DNA of 64,000 bases from Bettongia penicillata ogilbyi (GCA_023548195.1 JAJHZJ010000009.1:4075001-4139000), one strand, 5' to 3'. Shown: positions 10,981 through 22,105, counted from the first letter of the stretch. Numbers and translations: made by a program. Notes: generated from the letters alone by a model not told the origin.

Positions 10981-11725
10981 ACTCAAGCTGTCATTTTATA
11001 TGTTCATTACATTCTAGTCTGGCACAATACTTGGAAACTATTTTTATTGAAACAATTCGAACACTAGAGTGTTACTGAAATTTAAAGAGAAAATATACAG
11101 ACCAAATGATGATGGATTTTTACTGAGCAGAAGCAGCAGGGGATATGCAGTCTTGTGCCATTTTCCCCTGAGCAGAATAAGGTGCATGTAGTCAGACAGC
11201 AGCAGCATCTCAGGCTGAGGGAGTTCCCATCTAAGGGTGAGGACTAGGGGAGTGGGCAACTTCAGTTTTTGCTCTTGATGTGTTTTGAGAAACACTAAAG
11301 GCCCTGAGGGGTGTTGGAGAGGCTTCTTGTTATTGCAGACCAGCCTAACCCAAGGCAGTGAATGATTTAAGTGACTAAATGATCTTCATGGAGGTGATGA
11401 TTCTCTAAAACTGAACTTTACAGAAGAGAAAAGGATTTCTGGTTTGGTATCTCAAAATATCTTAAATCCTTTCAAAAGTACATTAAAATGATTTCTATTA
11501 ACTTTCCATTTAATTGATTTAGAAGATTGCATTTTTAAAATAAAGTTGACTTTAAGACAAGATACTTAATATCTTGTGTAATACAAATCACCATTACTTT
11601 ATACCCATGTTTCTTAAGCATATTTGACATAATGAAAATAAGGGTTTGGAGACAAATTAAATTTTGCTTCTAAAAATTTAGGAAATTGTAGGAAATTAGT
11701 AGGAAATTGTCACAATAATTAATGA

Positions 11726-11792
11726 GACAGCATTGCTTAGTGGATAGAGAGCTGGGCTTGGAGCCAGGAAGACCTGGTTCAGAACCTGGACA
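11726..11792 (+). repeat. SINE head fragment
   Basis: GCATTGCTTAGTGGATAGAG followed by AGCCAGGAAGACCTGGTTCA is the tRNA-like head of the marsupial SINE/CORE-SINE. The body is missing. Confidence 0.6.
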
Positions 11793-11807
11793 AGTCTTCC
11801 TTTCACT

Positions 11808-12395
11808 ACTCCAGGCCAGGACTTCTTGAATTTTTTTCACTCACAACCCCTTTTTACCCAAGAAATTTTTACACAAATATGGGTATCTAAAAATATGGGT
11901 ATCATATGGTGAAATATGTATGCAAATCAAACATTTACTAACAGTAAATCATAAAGAAATTTATTTTAAAGCAATTCTTTGGTACACGTATAATTTTACC
12001 ATTTATTAAAAACAAAAACAAATTTGCATACTAATGAGATGGATGTGCTTGTTTATTTTTACATAAAGAATTGCATCTTGGCAGAATATTTGATGCTGCA
12101 AGGCACAGAGCACCTTCAGTGTTTTTCAGAATTGATGAATTATTTTGATTTTATAATTGTCAAGGCTCTGTTCAGAACCAGTGAAGTCACCTGATGCAAG
12201 CACTGCCAGAAACATCTCAGATTCGTTATATGTTTGATTTTGAATTTATTTTTGGTCAGTGAGCATTCAGAAACCTTTTGCTATTGCCAGATTTTTCGAG
12301 ACTCCCACATTCAGTTTCATGACCCTGAGACACCCATAGTTTCAGGAGCACCATACTGCTCTCTGAGACTGGAAATTTTGGAAAAGGTGCTAACC
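11808..12395 (-). mobile_element. hAT-type DNA transposon copy (probable)
   Basis: In reverse complement this stretch reads TGGCAATAGCAAAAGGTTTC, AATCAAACATATAACG and GTTTCTGGCAGTGCTTGC. These match by eye the + strand element at 18728-18969. The right edge of the + strand reading starts CCAGGACTTCTTGAAT, compatible with a hAT terminal repeat. It is non-coding. Edges and target-site duplication were not resolved. Confidence 0.55.
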
Positions 12396-12689
12396 TGAGC
12401 TTCTAGAAGAAGTTTTTTTATCTGAGAGCTCCTTTTATCAATGAAAGAAGTTCACTTCCTATCCATATTACCTTATCTACTATTACTTGAAATTGTTTCA
12501 AAAGTTTTTTAAATTAAATTTCTTCTAAAACTCCCCCAACCTCCTTTATCCTGGGATAGTATACGATCATGTTCTCTAGAACAACATCTATAAGTTCCAT
12601 CAATATATTACAAACCCCAAAGGTCTTGATAGCAAACTTGTTTGGGAAATGAAGTTTTAGCATTAGAATATAAGTACCTTTGGCTTGTA

Positions 12690-13775
12690 GCAAAAGTAGC
12701 CTTTGAAAAGGCTACAATTCAAGACCAAAGTGGAGGGAGTGTTGGTGCATGATTTTCTGTTTGCAGATGATTGTGCATTCAATGCAGCCTCTGAAGCTGA
12801 AATGCAACAAAGTATGGATCAATTCTCTGCTACCTGTGTTAATTTTGGCCTAATAATTAACACCAAGAAAACACAGGTGCTCCATCAGCCACCATCACAC
12901 CATCCATACATGGAACCATCGATAACAACAAATGGAGAAGTTCTGAATGCTGTGGATAAGTTCACTTACCTTGGTAGTGTACTTTCCAGGGATGTACACA
13001 TTGACAGTGAGGTTGATGCATGCATTGCCAGAACTAGCTCAGTGTTTGTGGGGCTCCAAAGAAATGTTTGGTAGAGAAGCTCTATTAGACTCACTATCAG
13101 ACTGAAGGTCTACAGAGCCATTGTGCTGACCTCATTGTTATATGCTTATGAAACATGGACAGTCTACCAGCGTCATGCCAGGAAACTGAATCACTTCCAT
13201 TTAAACTGTCTTAGCAAGATTCTGAGGATCACCTGGCAGGATAAGGTACCAGACACTGAAGTCCTTGATCGAGCTGAACTTCCAGGTATTCAAACTATGC
13301 TTCAGAGAGAGCACAACTTTGATGGGCTGGTCATGTTGTTCAAATGCAAAATGTACACTTGCCCAAAAGACCATTTTATGGAGAACTCACATGGGGCAGG
13401 TGCTCACATAGTGGTCAGAAGAAGCGATACAAGGACACTCTCAAGGTCTCTCTCAAGAACTTTGGATTTGACTGTGCAACATGGGAGACACTGGCACAGG
13501 CTCACTCAGCATGGCGTGCCCACATGAGAAAGGATGCTGTGCTCGTTGAGCAAAGCAGAATTGAGACAGCACAAAGTAAATGTAGGATGCACAAATTTGG
13601 AGTATCCACCCCAAATAGTCACACGGACTCTCTGTGCCCAACCTGTGGTAGAGCATTCCGAGGTCATATTGGTCTGAGCGGTCACAGGCAGATGCCCTGA
13701 AACTTCACTTTATCATGGTGTCATGGTGATGTCATTTGGTCCTCTTCGAAGGTGGAGGACAATAGCCAACCATAA
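12690..13775 (+). pseudogene. LINE reverse transcriptase C-terminus, 5'-truncated
   Basis: This is the C-terminal third of a non-LTR retrotransposon polymerase. The frame from 12703 holds the catalytic FLFADDCAF box near 12754-12780, then FTYLGSVLSRD, and is cut by an in-frame TAG at 13072-13074. The same frame continues with the thumb-like YAYETWTVYQRHARKLNHFH and ILRITWQDKVPDTEVLDRAE. A frameshift near 13320 moves the frame to one with FYGEL, KKRYKDTL and a C-terminal C2H2-like finger (CPTCGRAFRGHIGLSGH) that ends at about 13700. A 3' tail with GGTCCTCTTCGAAGGTGGAG follows. It is far better preserved than the L2, CR1 and RTE copies nearby. The clade (RTE- or I-like) is uncertain. Confidence 0.8.
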
Positions 13776-13777
13776 GT

Positions 13778-13862
13778 ACCTTGAGGTCTCAGACTGATTC
13801 ATTTTGTCTCCTCAGTTCTTGGTAAAGTGCCTAGTACATAATAAGTGCTTAATAACTCTTGT
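13778..13862 (+). repeat. L2 3' end fragment
   Basis: TACCTTGAGGTCTCAGACTG and AAGTGCCTAGTACATAATAA GTGCTTAATAA form the L2 3' terminus, directly after the LINE tail. Confidence 0.65.
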
Positions 13863-14450
13863 TTTTAGAATACTTTTTTTTAAAAAAAATATGTAAATCT
13901 AATTTTTGTAAGCTGAATGATTAAATTCACTGAGGAAGTGCATTGGCTAAAACAAAAGTGTAGCAGCCCTGTTATAATGAAGATAATGCTTTTGCATTAT
14001 GAGATATTGCTCCCTAGCTTCTCTGTTTAGTAAGTTTTATTTTATATTTTAACATATAGTATTGACTTTTAAAGTAGATTTTTGAAATAATTTATTCCAG
14101 GCAGTATCAAAGCTTGTTATGATTCTAGCATAGTCACACTGTTATAAAAAGGCTACATCACAATATTTATCTTCACGTAAATGCATATAGTAACACTACT
14201 GTCTACCTATGTTGTTACTCAAACTCGAGGGATTATCCAGCTCTTCAAGATTATAAATTAAGTACTAGGCATTGTGGGATAAAATAGCGAAGTTGAAACA
14301 GTTTCTACCCTTGAGGACCTTATATTATATCAAGAGTGATTTTAATTTGAAGTTCCTAAAAAATGCTATTATTATAATCATGTCATGTTTTCTATGGCAC
14401 TTTTTTTACATAGTGTTTTCAGTAGTTTTTATGTGGGATCTATTATGATT

Positions 14451-14702
14451 TGTTGTTCATTTGTTTCAGTCATGTTCAACTCTTCATAGTTCCATTTGGG
14501 GCTTTCTTGGTAAAGATGCTGAAGTAGTTTGCCATTTTCTTCTCCAGCTCATTTACCGATGAGGAAACTGAGGCAAACAGGGTTAAGCGACTTGCCCAGG
14601 GTCACACAGCTAGTAAATGTCTCAGGACAGATTTGAATTTGGGAAGATGAATTTTTCAGACTCCAAGCCCAGTGTTCTATCCACCGCACCACCTACCTGC
14701 CC
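14451..14702 (-). mobile_element. Marsupial tRNA-derived SINE, full length
   Basis: This is a reverse-oriented copy, from the tail TGTTGTTCATTTGTTTCAGT through ATGAGGAAACTGAGGCAAAC and GGTCACACAGCTAGTAAATG to the head complement ACCTACCTGCCC. Flanks TATTATGAT (left) and TATTGTGAT (right) could be a target-site duplication with one mismatch. It is in the last LRRC49 intron. I believe the family is the MAR1/WSINE1 type; the name is from memory. Confidence 0.88.
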
Positions 14703-15819
14703 TTTTATTGTGATAAGGATCTCTTATACTAGGGGTCTGTCAATTTCTCTGATGCTTGTATAAGTTATAAATTTTCCTGTCCCTAATATCAGATTTCCAA
14801 ATCTATAAATGGCCAATAATTTATTTTTCATTGTGGAAGTTAGTAAGTCAGTCTTGCAAATCATGTTCCTTTTTCCTTAAAACTGGAAAACACTAAATGT
14901 CCAAGTGAATGTGGTGACATAGTTCCTCCCTAATCTTACAGGATTTTGGAAGAATAAGTAAATTAACTGGGTGAGACATTTGGCTTTAATAATATAGACT
15001 ACAATAAGCTATCATAATTCTGTTAAATCCTCATCATTGACTGTGGGTTCACATTCCTGAGAGTCATACCAAACAGAATAAAGAACAGTAAGGAAACTAA
15101 CTCTTGGATGTGAACAAAGATCAAAACTGTGAAGAAACATAAGAGTAGAAGCAGAAAAGAAGATACTCCTTTGCCTTTTACTTGAACCCTTTCCAGCAGG
15201 AAACATTATAAACGTGAATCTTCCACGTTCCTTTTTCCCTCCACTCTCAGCCTCCTTGCAGTAGTAAGATGGGACCAGCGCATTTCTGTGGTAGACATAC
15301 TAGAGAAAACTACATATCTGCCTTGATCTCATGGGCTTAGAGATAGAGGTTCCATTATCCTTTTCATTCAACCAACACAATTATTTAACCCACTAGGAGC
15401 TAGGCACATGAAGGCAGGGCACCTGTAGAAATAAACAATAAGAGTGATAGACAGTGATCACTAACACAGGTTTGGTTTCTAGTCTTTATTCCAGTCATTG
15501 AAAAAATATTCTTGTTATACCTTGTCTTTGCCAATGGGCACAGTCTAGTCAACAGGACGGAGGGAAAAAAATTAGTAAATGAAGCTTATTTTGGCTAATG
15601 AGATTACCTCATGAAAGGCAAATTCCAGGCTTGACTAAACAACATAGTAACTGAAACTGAAGTTGATAAAGGAGAAGAAAATTACCCAGGTTGTATGAAG
15701 TGGAAAGCCAAGCAATTAACCTGGTGAATTTGATCAGCTGAGACAGCCAGTCTGGGTGATTCAGATTGGAAAACTTTCTGACACATTCTTAGAAGCAGGT
15801 TTTTAGCCCTGCATTAGCT

Positions 15820-16115
15820 TCCTACTTAATCTCCCTAAAAGTGGGTTTCTTCCTGTTGTTCTTTGGCTCAGAAGCTTTTATCCTCATCTCCTCCGGGATA
15901 AAGATCAGATGCCTCAACGTGATGATCAGGGTCCTGCAGCATGTCCTTACCTCCCTTCCCCTAATACAACCAAACTGCTCTACTAAGTCTTGCCTGAGTA
16001 TGTTATACCACCTCTGGGGAGTTTCTGCCCCACCCTCTGTGCCTGCTTCAAATGTCACCTGCTCATTTGAGGCGTCTCAAATTCTATCTTCTGATACAGC
16101 CCTCTCCCTCTACTT
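15820..16115 (+). repeat. L2 LINE 3' fragment
   Basis: AAGATCAGATGCCTCAACG, CAGGGTCCTGCAGCATGTC, then CAAATGTCACCTGCTCATTT and CATTTGAGGCGTCTCAAATT match L2 ORF2-end sequence in sense orientation. Its 3' end probably resumes at 16625-16745 after microsatellite-rich DNA. Confidence 0.68.
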
Positions 16116-16135
16116 GCTGTGTGATTGCATGTACA

Positions 16136-16142
16136 CAGGCGC

Positions 16143-16173
<31 letters not shown>

Positions 16174-16420
16174 TATACGTGTGTGTATATATGTATGTAT
16201 ATACAATATATCTAATACACACAAATGTGTTTATACACATCTGTAGACATATAGGCAAATATTAATATACACATGTGTAGATTGTATCTATATTATAGAT
16301 AACATGCATTTGTAAGTTATACATAATATATAGGTTATATCCAGGTCATTTCCTAGACTCTATTTACATATATGCAGGTAGACAGATTTGTGTGTATGTG
16401 TTATGTGTGTGTGCTTCAAT
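16136..16420. repeat. CA/TG/TA dinucleotide-rich tract
   Basis: CACACACACACATACACATA and later TGTGTGTATATATGTATG and TGTGTGTATGTGTTATGTGT runs lie between two parts of an L2 copy. Confidence 0.85.
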
Positions 16421-16624
16421 CCAGTATCTAGACCTGAATCATGGTCTTCCTGACTCCAAATCCCACCTCTCTAACCTCCTTACTGTCTGATCCTCTCCGT
16501 GCCCCCAAGCAAATCCCTAGGACTGTAAATCGCAATGGCCAGGCTGCTTCGCTAAAGGAATTTCCTCCCTGGCAAGTTCCTGCACTAACGTCACAGTTGT
16601 GATAGAATTACGTAGGGTCCTATC

Positions 16625-16745
16625 TCCCCTCACAGGTTTTAAGTTCCCTGAGGTCAGTCCCCACCCCCCACTCCCAAACAAACAGCTTCAAATGTAATTC
16701 CTCTTACACAGCAGGTATTCAGGGAATATTATTTGACTTGTTGAT
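16625..16745 (+). repeat. L2 3' terminus
   Basis: TTTTAAGTTCCCTGAGGTCA and ACACAGCAGGTATTCAGGGA, ending TTGACTTGTTGATTG, form an L2 end in sense orientation. Confidence 0.6.
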
Positions 16746-17614
16746 TGTTCATAATTGCCTGATCTTTTCATTTCATTTAGCCTGAGCAGCCATAGCCTTA
16801 ACTATTCAAAATGATTTGCTCATGTGTTACTGTACTGTAGTGGGAAAAGAGCCTTTAACTTGGCTTTGGAAAGTTACCAAGAAAAATGAGTAAACAGACT
16901 GTCCTCGAGGAATTTCTTATGTAACAGGAGAGAGCAGACAAATAAACATAAACAGTAGTGACTGAGAAAACCAACACTGAATGGCTTTAAAATGATTCTG
17001 TCCGCTTTAAATTAGATTGAAGAAAAAGGGTGTAGCCTCTTTGGGAATCAGGTTGTAAAAAACTCCTAAGGTTAAAAAGGCTTAGTAAAGACCGTTCTTC
17101 AGTGTGCATTAAGTACTTATGAAGCAAGAGAGGGTGAGCAATAAATCTAATCACAGAGAATAATTTCTTCCTGATTGGCATAATCGTGGGGGAATCATGC
17201 CACGTGCTCCATTCTATGTTTTTCCCTTCCTGTTTTGTTTTATTTTTGTTTTTGTTATGGGGAAAGAAAGGGAGTGTGTGGAAGAAAGGTTTTCTTTAAG
17301 GGGAAACTGGGAGGACTTTGGGCCTCAGGGAATGACTAGCAGGACAAGTGGGGATTGGAGCCATTAGGGTTAAAGACTTGCCCCTGATGCCTTTAATGTA
17401 GAGCTGAGCCAAGTGGGAAGCTCTTTCAGATGACATGTGGCTTGTAAGACCTTTAACTCCAAGAAAATATTCAGACAGTGAAATAGTGATGAGAGAATTA
17501 AATCGGAAAGTTTGGGGAGGAATATGAGGCAGAGTGGTGTTGTGGAGGGAGTTCTGTGTTCAACATCTAGATGTTTCAGTTTTGTCTAAGTTCTAATTCT
17601 GTCCACGCCACTAT

Positions 17615-17920
17615 TTGGTTGTTTAATAATCATCATCATTATAAACATTTATGTGCCTGTTATGTGTGAAACACTATCCTAGGCATTGCTAGTGGTAAGC
17701 GTCACAATTAAGACATGGAAATAGGACATGTACAGAAAGACCTAAAACAAACAGAATTGCACATACTAAATGCAAAATGAGAGAGCTAGTAAGTGTTATG
17801 TGATTTTAGAGGAAGAGAGTTGCTGTGGGATGGGGTAGGTCACAGAACCAGATCTTTATCTGGGTCTTAAAGAACTTACTTAAATGGAGAGGAGAGCAAT
17901 AGCTATTTCTGGTGAAGTGA
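17615..17920 (-). repeat. L2 3' fragment, antisense
   Basis: ACATTTATGTGCCTGTTATG, CACTATCCTAGGCATTGCTA and GGGTCTTAAAGAACTTA are the reverse complement of the L2 3' region. Edges are approximate. Confidence 0.6.
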
Positions 17921-18254
17921 GAAGAGTGTTTGAGTGGGTTGATTTGGATGCAGTTAAGGATTCCTATAGGAAATTAATGGGAGAAAATAATTTATCCTGT
18001 TCAGATCTCTTAACTTCCTTGTATTTTAGCTTCCTCATAAAGCAAGGATACAAGTTAAAATGCTATATAGCAAACATATCCAAATTGTATTTTTTTCAAA
18101 ATTTTTCATTTAGGAACTTTTATTGATTTGTTTTTATATCACCTGCATTTTCAAGCTTATCACAATCTACTGTTGCTCCTCAATATCTTGGCTTAATTTT
18201 GGGCTGTTTGAAAGTGTTAACAGTGACTTGTGAAAGGCATTATTGTGTGCTTTT

Positions 18255-18719
18255 CAAATTTGCAGATTACCTAAAACTAGAAGGAATAGTTAATATATTG
18301 AATAACTATAGTCAAAATCTAGAAGGGTCTCAATGTGATAGAGTAATGACTAAATCTGATAAGATGTCATTTAATAGAGATATATAGATCTTACACTTGG
18401 GTTCAAAAAATCAACGTGCTGGGGGAGGCATGCTTGCAATAGTTTGTATGCAAAAGATCTTACGGTTGTACCAGACAAAAATGTGTCCAAAAATATTGCA
18501 TGATGACCAGAAAAAAACAAACTAATCCTAGGGTTTTCTTAAGAGAGGCATAGTTTGCAGAACAAAGGAGGTAAATAGTTACTCTGGACTCAGTCCTGGT
18601 CTGATGACACCAACGCAGCTGTGTTCAGAAGAATTATAAGTTATAAGTAAGTTATAGCATATCAGAAGAACAACGAGAACTGGAAAACATGCAGAATGTG
18701 TGTCCAACTAGTGATGTTT
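18255..18719 (+). repeat. CR1/L3 LINE 3' part, left half
   Basis: TGCAGATTACCTAAAACTAG, CTTACACTTGGGTTCAAAAA and CAGTCCTGGTCTGATGACAC correspond to the 3' part of a CR1/L3 LINE. The copy is interrupted by a hAT element and resumes at 18979. Confidence 0.8.
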
Positions 18720-18727
18720 AGCCTAGC

Positions 18728-18969
18728 CAGTGTCTCTCAAACTGTGGCTCGTGACAAAACTTTGGCAATAGTAAAAGGTTTCTGAACATGCAACAACCAA
18801 ATTTAATTCAGAATCAAACATCTAATGAACCCGAGGTGTTTCTGGCAGTGCTTGCCTATGTTACCTCCCGTATCTTCACAGCAGCCTTGGTTCTGAACAC
18901 ACTGGATGTGCCCTCAGGCCACACATCATGCCAGTGAACACGGCTGAAAGGGCTGGAAAGAGTTTAAGA
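18728..18969 (+). mobile_element. hAT-type element nested in CR1/L3
   Basis: The left end, CAGTGTCTCTCAAACTGTGG, and the right end, AGAGTTTAAGA, are loosely inverted. The flanks AGCCTAGC (18720-18727) and AGCCTTGGC (18970-18978) are a likely 8 bp target duplication with small changes. Removing one copy restores the expected CR1 join. The element is about 240 bp, non-coding, and related to 11808-12395. Confidence 0.7.
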
Positions 18970-18978
18970 AGCCTTGGC

Positions 18979-19335
18979 GAGAGGAGAAAAGACTTAGGGT
19001 GAGCAAAATCCTCTGCCTGCCTTCATGTATTTTGAAGGTCTATCACATGGGAAAGGAATTAAGAATTTTTGTGCTGAGCAGAACTTGGACAAATGAGGAG
19101 AAGCTGCAGAAAGGCAGATTTAAGCTTGAGCTAAGCAAAACTTCTTAACCAAAGGAACAATCCAGAAGTGAAATGGGCTGCCCGGGTTGTGGCAGCTTCC
19201 CTCTTACTGACTGAAGATCTTCAAGTGAGGGTGAGATGACCACTTGTCAATAATAGTGTAGGGCAAATTCTTAATCAGTTGGACCGGATAGCCCCTGAGG
19301 TTCATTCCAGCTTTTATAGTCAGTGATTTTATGAG
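18979..19335 (+). repeat. CR1/L3 LINE 3' part, right half
   Basis: GAAATGGGCTGCCCGGGTTG, GATCTTCAAGTGAGGGTGAG, ATGACCACTTGTCAATAATA and CCCTGAGGTTCATTCCAGCT run in the order of a CR1/L3 3' end, continuing the copy from 18719. Confidence 0.85.
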
Positions 19336-19914
19336 TAAGTTAAAGCTTTCTAAGAGCCAACAGTCTGTAACAAATGAGAAAAGTGTGGGTGAGAAACATG
19401 GCATTGATGTGTTAATAGTTGAAACGTTTTGGAGAGGTAGAGCAAGTTATCACAGAGGACACTAATAGTACACACATATGCTCCGTGGATATGAAAAAGG
19501 TAGCAATTAGTTGAGGAGAATGAGATAGAAATATTTTTAGCACAGTTAACAGGCTTAAGCTCTTTAAGTTGGTTTGCTCAGAGCTAAGAAGAGTTGTGAT
19601 GACAGTATTTCTGTTTGAAAAGATATGTGAGAAAATATTAAAAGGAACAGTACTAACGATAGAAATATATACAAATTAGATTATATCATCTGGTATGAAG
19701 TTATGCTCTTTTACAATTATTTTTCAATAGTTAATTTTTTAGCAATTATCAAATGTTATCCAAAGATCTTTTAGTACTAGAGGAGCATGGTGCAGCAGTA
19801 ATTGAAAACTATTTCAGAATCCCCTTTTAAAAAATTTAAACTACTCGGAAAAGTATTTTTTACATATACACACTCTTTCCTACTTGTAATGAAGTAATTC
19901 TTTGGTGTTCATAT

Positions 19915-19915
19915 A

Positions 19916-19955
<40 letters not shown>

Positions 19956-19986
19956 TATAATTAATTATCATATTATATAATAATAC

Positions 19987-20030
<44 letters not shown>
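19915..20030. repeat. (AT)n tract, strongly self-complementary
   Basis: Two (TA)n blocks (about 19925-19950 and 19990-20028) flank AATTATATAATTAATTATCA-type sequence. The whole tract can fold on itself. Confidence 0.95.
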
Positions 20031-20031
<1 letters not shown>

Positions 20032-20402
20032 CTTTTGTTGTTGTTTCAGCTCTGCTACTAATTCACACCTATCTTTCCTAGGAGTCCAAGGGATATTATT
20101 CAGTAATAAACTAACAGAGTAAAGTTTTGAGCTTAGGACATCAGGTTCTTTGAACTAGGCAGCTGGAAAGCATTTGCTCTTAATCATCTGGAGAAAGTTT
20201 TGTGTTTTTATGATAAGCCAACCCATGACCTAGTCTTCTTAACATGTGAGTTAAATCAAGTTGATTAGCTTTCTGGCACATGCATAGCTATTCTGAAGAT
20301 AACTCATTGTAAAAAAAATTTATGAAAGGTGAGAGATTATTAAAATACAATTAAATTGAGAGATGTATTTTTTAGGAAAATGCAGTGATGACTTGGATAT
20401 TT

Positions 20403-20481
20403 ACATATATATGTACCTATATATGTGTGTGTGTATATATATGTATATATACACATATATACACACACACACATATATACC
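20403..20481. repeat. Palindromic TG/TA/CA microsatellite
   Basis: TGTGTGTGTATATATATG is followed by TATATATACACATATATAC and CACACACACATATATAC. The (TG)n left arm is the complement of the (CA)n right arm, giving a long hairpin-capable palindrome. Confidence 0.9.
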
Positions 20482-20688
20482 CATATTTATCAAGTGTTTT
20501 TAAACATATTTGAGTTTGCCCATTTTTCCTGCTATGCTTTGGAACTATTGAAAAGGAACACCAACAGGAAAAAAATGGAGGGCCCATAAATGTTATTTGT
20601 AATGAGCAAGAAAAGCTGTCCAGAATGATGTCTAAATTCTGTCCTACTTCCCTTTTTCTACCTGTCTTCCTCTCATCTCAGTCTAAGA

Positions 20689-20852
20689 CAGGGGTGGGGA
20701 AGCAGCGGCCTCAAGGCCACATGTGTCCAGATTTTACAGAACATATCATTCTATTAAGGAGATTGGTTCTGTGAAGCTTGGATTCAGTCAAAAGGCTGCA
20801 CTTGAAGACCTCTAGCGCCTCATGTGGCCTGGAAGTTGCAGGCACACTTCTG
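20689..20852. mobile_element. hAT MITE with exact 8 bp target duplication
   Basis: This 164 bp element is flanked by identical GTCTAAGA at 20681-20688 and 20853-20860. The left end CAGGGGTGGGGA...CTCAAGGCCACATG pairs with the right end, which in reverse complement reads CAGAAGTGTGCC...CCAGGCCACATG. It has no coding capacity. The 8 bp duplication and the CAG start point to the hAT superfamily. Confidence 0.85.
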
Positions 20853-21420
20853 GTCTAAGAAGTTTATTTCAGAAAAGTAAGTTGCATATGCAACCACTAT
20901 TCCTTAGAGTGGGCAAGGAGTTCTGAGTGTATGCATTATCACAGACTCGGAGAGTTGGAAGGGGCCTCACAGGAAAGGAATCTGCGCTGTAGCTTTTCTC
21001 CTTGAAGATCCCCAAGGAGAGGAAGCCCTGTTTCAATTATGAACATTGGTAATTGTTAGAAAGTTTTGCTGCTGTGAAATCTGAAGATGTCTCTCTGGAG
21101 CTTGGGCACCAAAAAGGCTTGAAGCCAGGAAATGTGGGCTTGTGTACCAGGCACGTATTGGTGATGCTCCCATAGACAAGACACTGAGCTTTCCAAAGTC
21201 TTCATTTCCTTCTCGGTAAAGTGTAGATGATTCTGCAGTAGCTCTCTCCTTACTGCAGACGCCTTCCTAGGAGAAGGAGTCAGTGACAAGTTAACCGAGA
21301 ATGTTGTCACACTATGCTTACCTTCTTGGTGATGCCTGGTGAGTCCATGGATCAGTGAAGTGTTGTTAGCATTTTCATTTGCTTCTCTTTTTTTAATGAA
21401 AACCTTTTATTTCCCAACAG

Positions 21421-21624
21421 GAAATAAAGGAAAAAAAGAAATTTTGCAAGACTTATATACAGGACCTTGTGAAAGAAGCAGCTGAAATCAACATGAAAAA
21501 TGAATCTTTACAGAAGCTTTGGCCTCAGATGTTCATTGAGCTTGTCAGGGATGCAGTAATAGAAATTCGCAATAAGAATTCCTACATGAAACTTTGTCTA
21601 CAAAGGATAACTGATGGAAAATAG
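21421..21624 (+). CDS. LRRC49: LRRC49 last coding exon with stop codon
   Basis: This is the terminal coding exon, directly after the acceptor TTTTATTTCCCAACAG ending at 21420. It has 67 codons followed by TAG at 21622-21624. It encodes a charged, probably helical C-terminus that opens with EIKEKKKFCKTYIQDLVKEA, includes LQKLWPQMFIELVRDAVIEI, and ends SYMKLCLQRITDGK. The pattern of charged residues with regularly spaced hydrophobics suits a protein-protein contact surface in the polyglutamylase complex (inference). Together the five exons give 296 residues with the frame intact, so the gene looks functional here. Human LRRC49 is about 690 residues, so roughly the last two fifths lie in this window. 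Confidence 0.93.
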   Translation, partial: EIKEKKKFCKTYIQDLVKEAAEINMKNESLQKLWPQMFIELVRDAVIEIRNKNSYMKLCLQRITDGK

Positions 21625-22105
21625 TGTACCAGTTCTTGTTGATTTTTAGTATTTTCTGTTTTGTTTCAAGAGGACTAAAAATATAGAGGATAAATATTAA
21701 TGAGAAAAATAAATCACTTTCCTGCAAAGGAAGGCTTCTAGGCATCATTGAATACCGTTTTCCCAGGGAAAGTTGGCTAGGATTTTAAAAAAAATAAAAA
21801 AAGAAAAGAGCAAAGATTTCTTATTTAAGATGTCAATATGGCCTTTGTGAATAAAGCCATTTGTAGAAAATAACAAGACCAGAGATTGGATGGTTGTCTT
21901 CTGTGGTTGCTCCTGGTATGCTGCTACCACAACTCTGAACGGGTAGATTCTTCATAATGCTTCAGCATGATTGTGTTTCTCTTTGGTTTTTTAACTGACA
22001 ATTTTCAACCCTTTTTATTTTCACCCATGGTTTTAAAAGCCCAAAATATGTTCAAGCAAATCTTGTTTTTTATGAGTGAAGAATTACTAATAAATTAGTA
22101 AAAAA
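21625..22105 (+). other. LRRC49: LRRC49 3' untranslated region
   Basis: This AT-rich sequence follows the TAG with no splice need and no strong repeat match. It contains earlier AATAAA hexamers near 21707 and 21852 as well as the best-placed one at 22089, so shorter alternative 3' ends are possible. The boundary at about 22105 is inferred from the polyadenylation signal and the GT-rich downstream element. Confidence 0.75.
22089..22094 (+). promoter_or_regulatory. LRRC49: Polyadenylation signal AATAAA of LRRC49
   Basis: AATAAA is followed by TTAGT, an A-run, and a GT-rich stretch (TGTTTTGTGTTTTCC) at about 22110-22125. This is the usual layout of signal, cleavage site and downstream GU-rich element. 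It lies 465 bp after the stop codon. The choice over the upstream hexamers is inference. Confidence 0.7.

Larger units (their letters stand above)
10561..21420 (+). other. Unassigned parts of the last LRRC49 intron
   Basis: Between the listed repeats, 10561-11725 (including an 83-codon - strand frame at 11044-11295 of no recognised family), 13863-14450, 14703-15815, 16746-17610, 19336-19914, 20031-20400 and 20853-21420 show no recognisable gene or element. A trace of antisense CR1/L3 is possible at 20940-21030. Confidence 0.5.

Noticed and set aside
11044..11295. 83-codon - strand frame considered as a processed pseudogene
   Set aside because: No recognised protein and no poly(A) tail or target duplication. 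The length is not unusual by chance.
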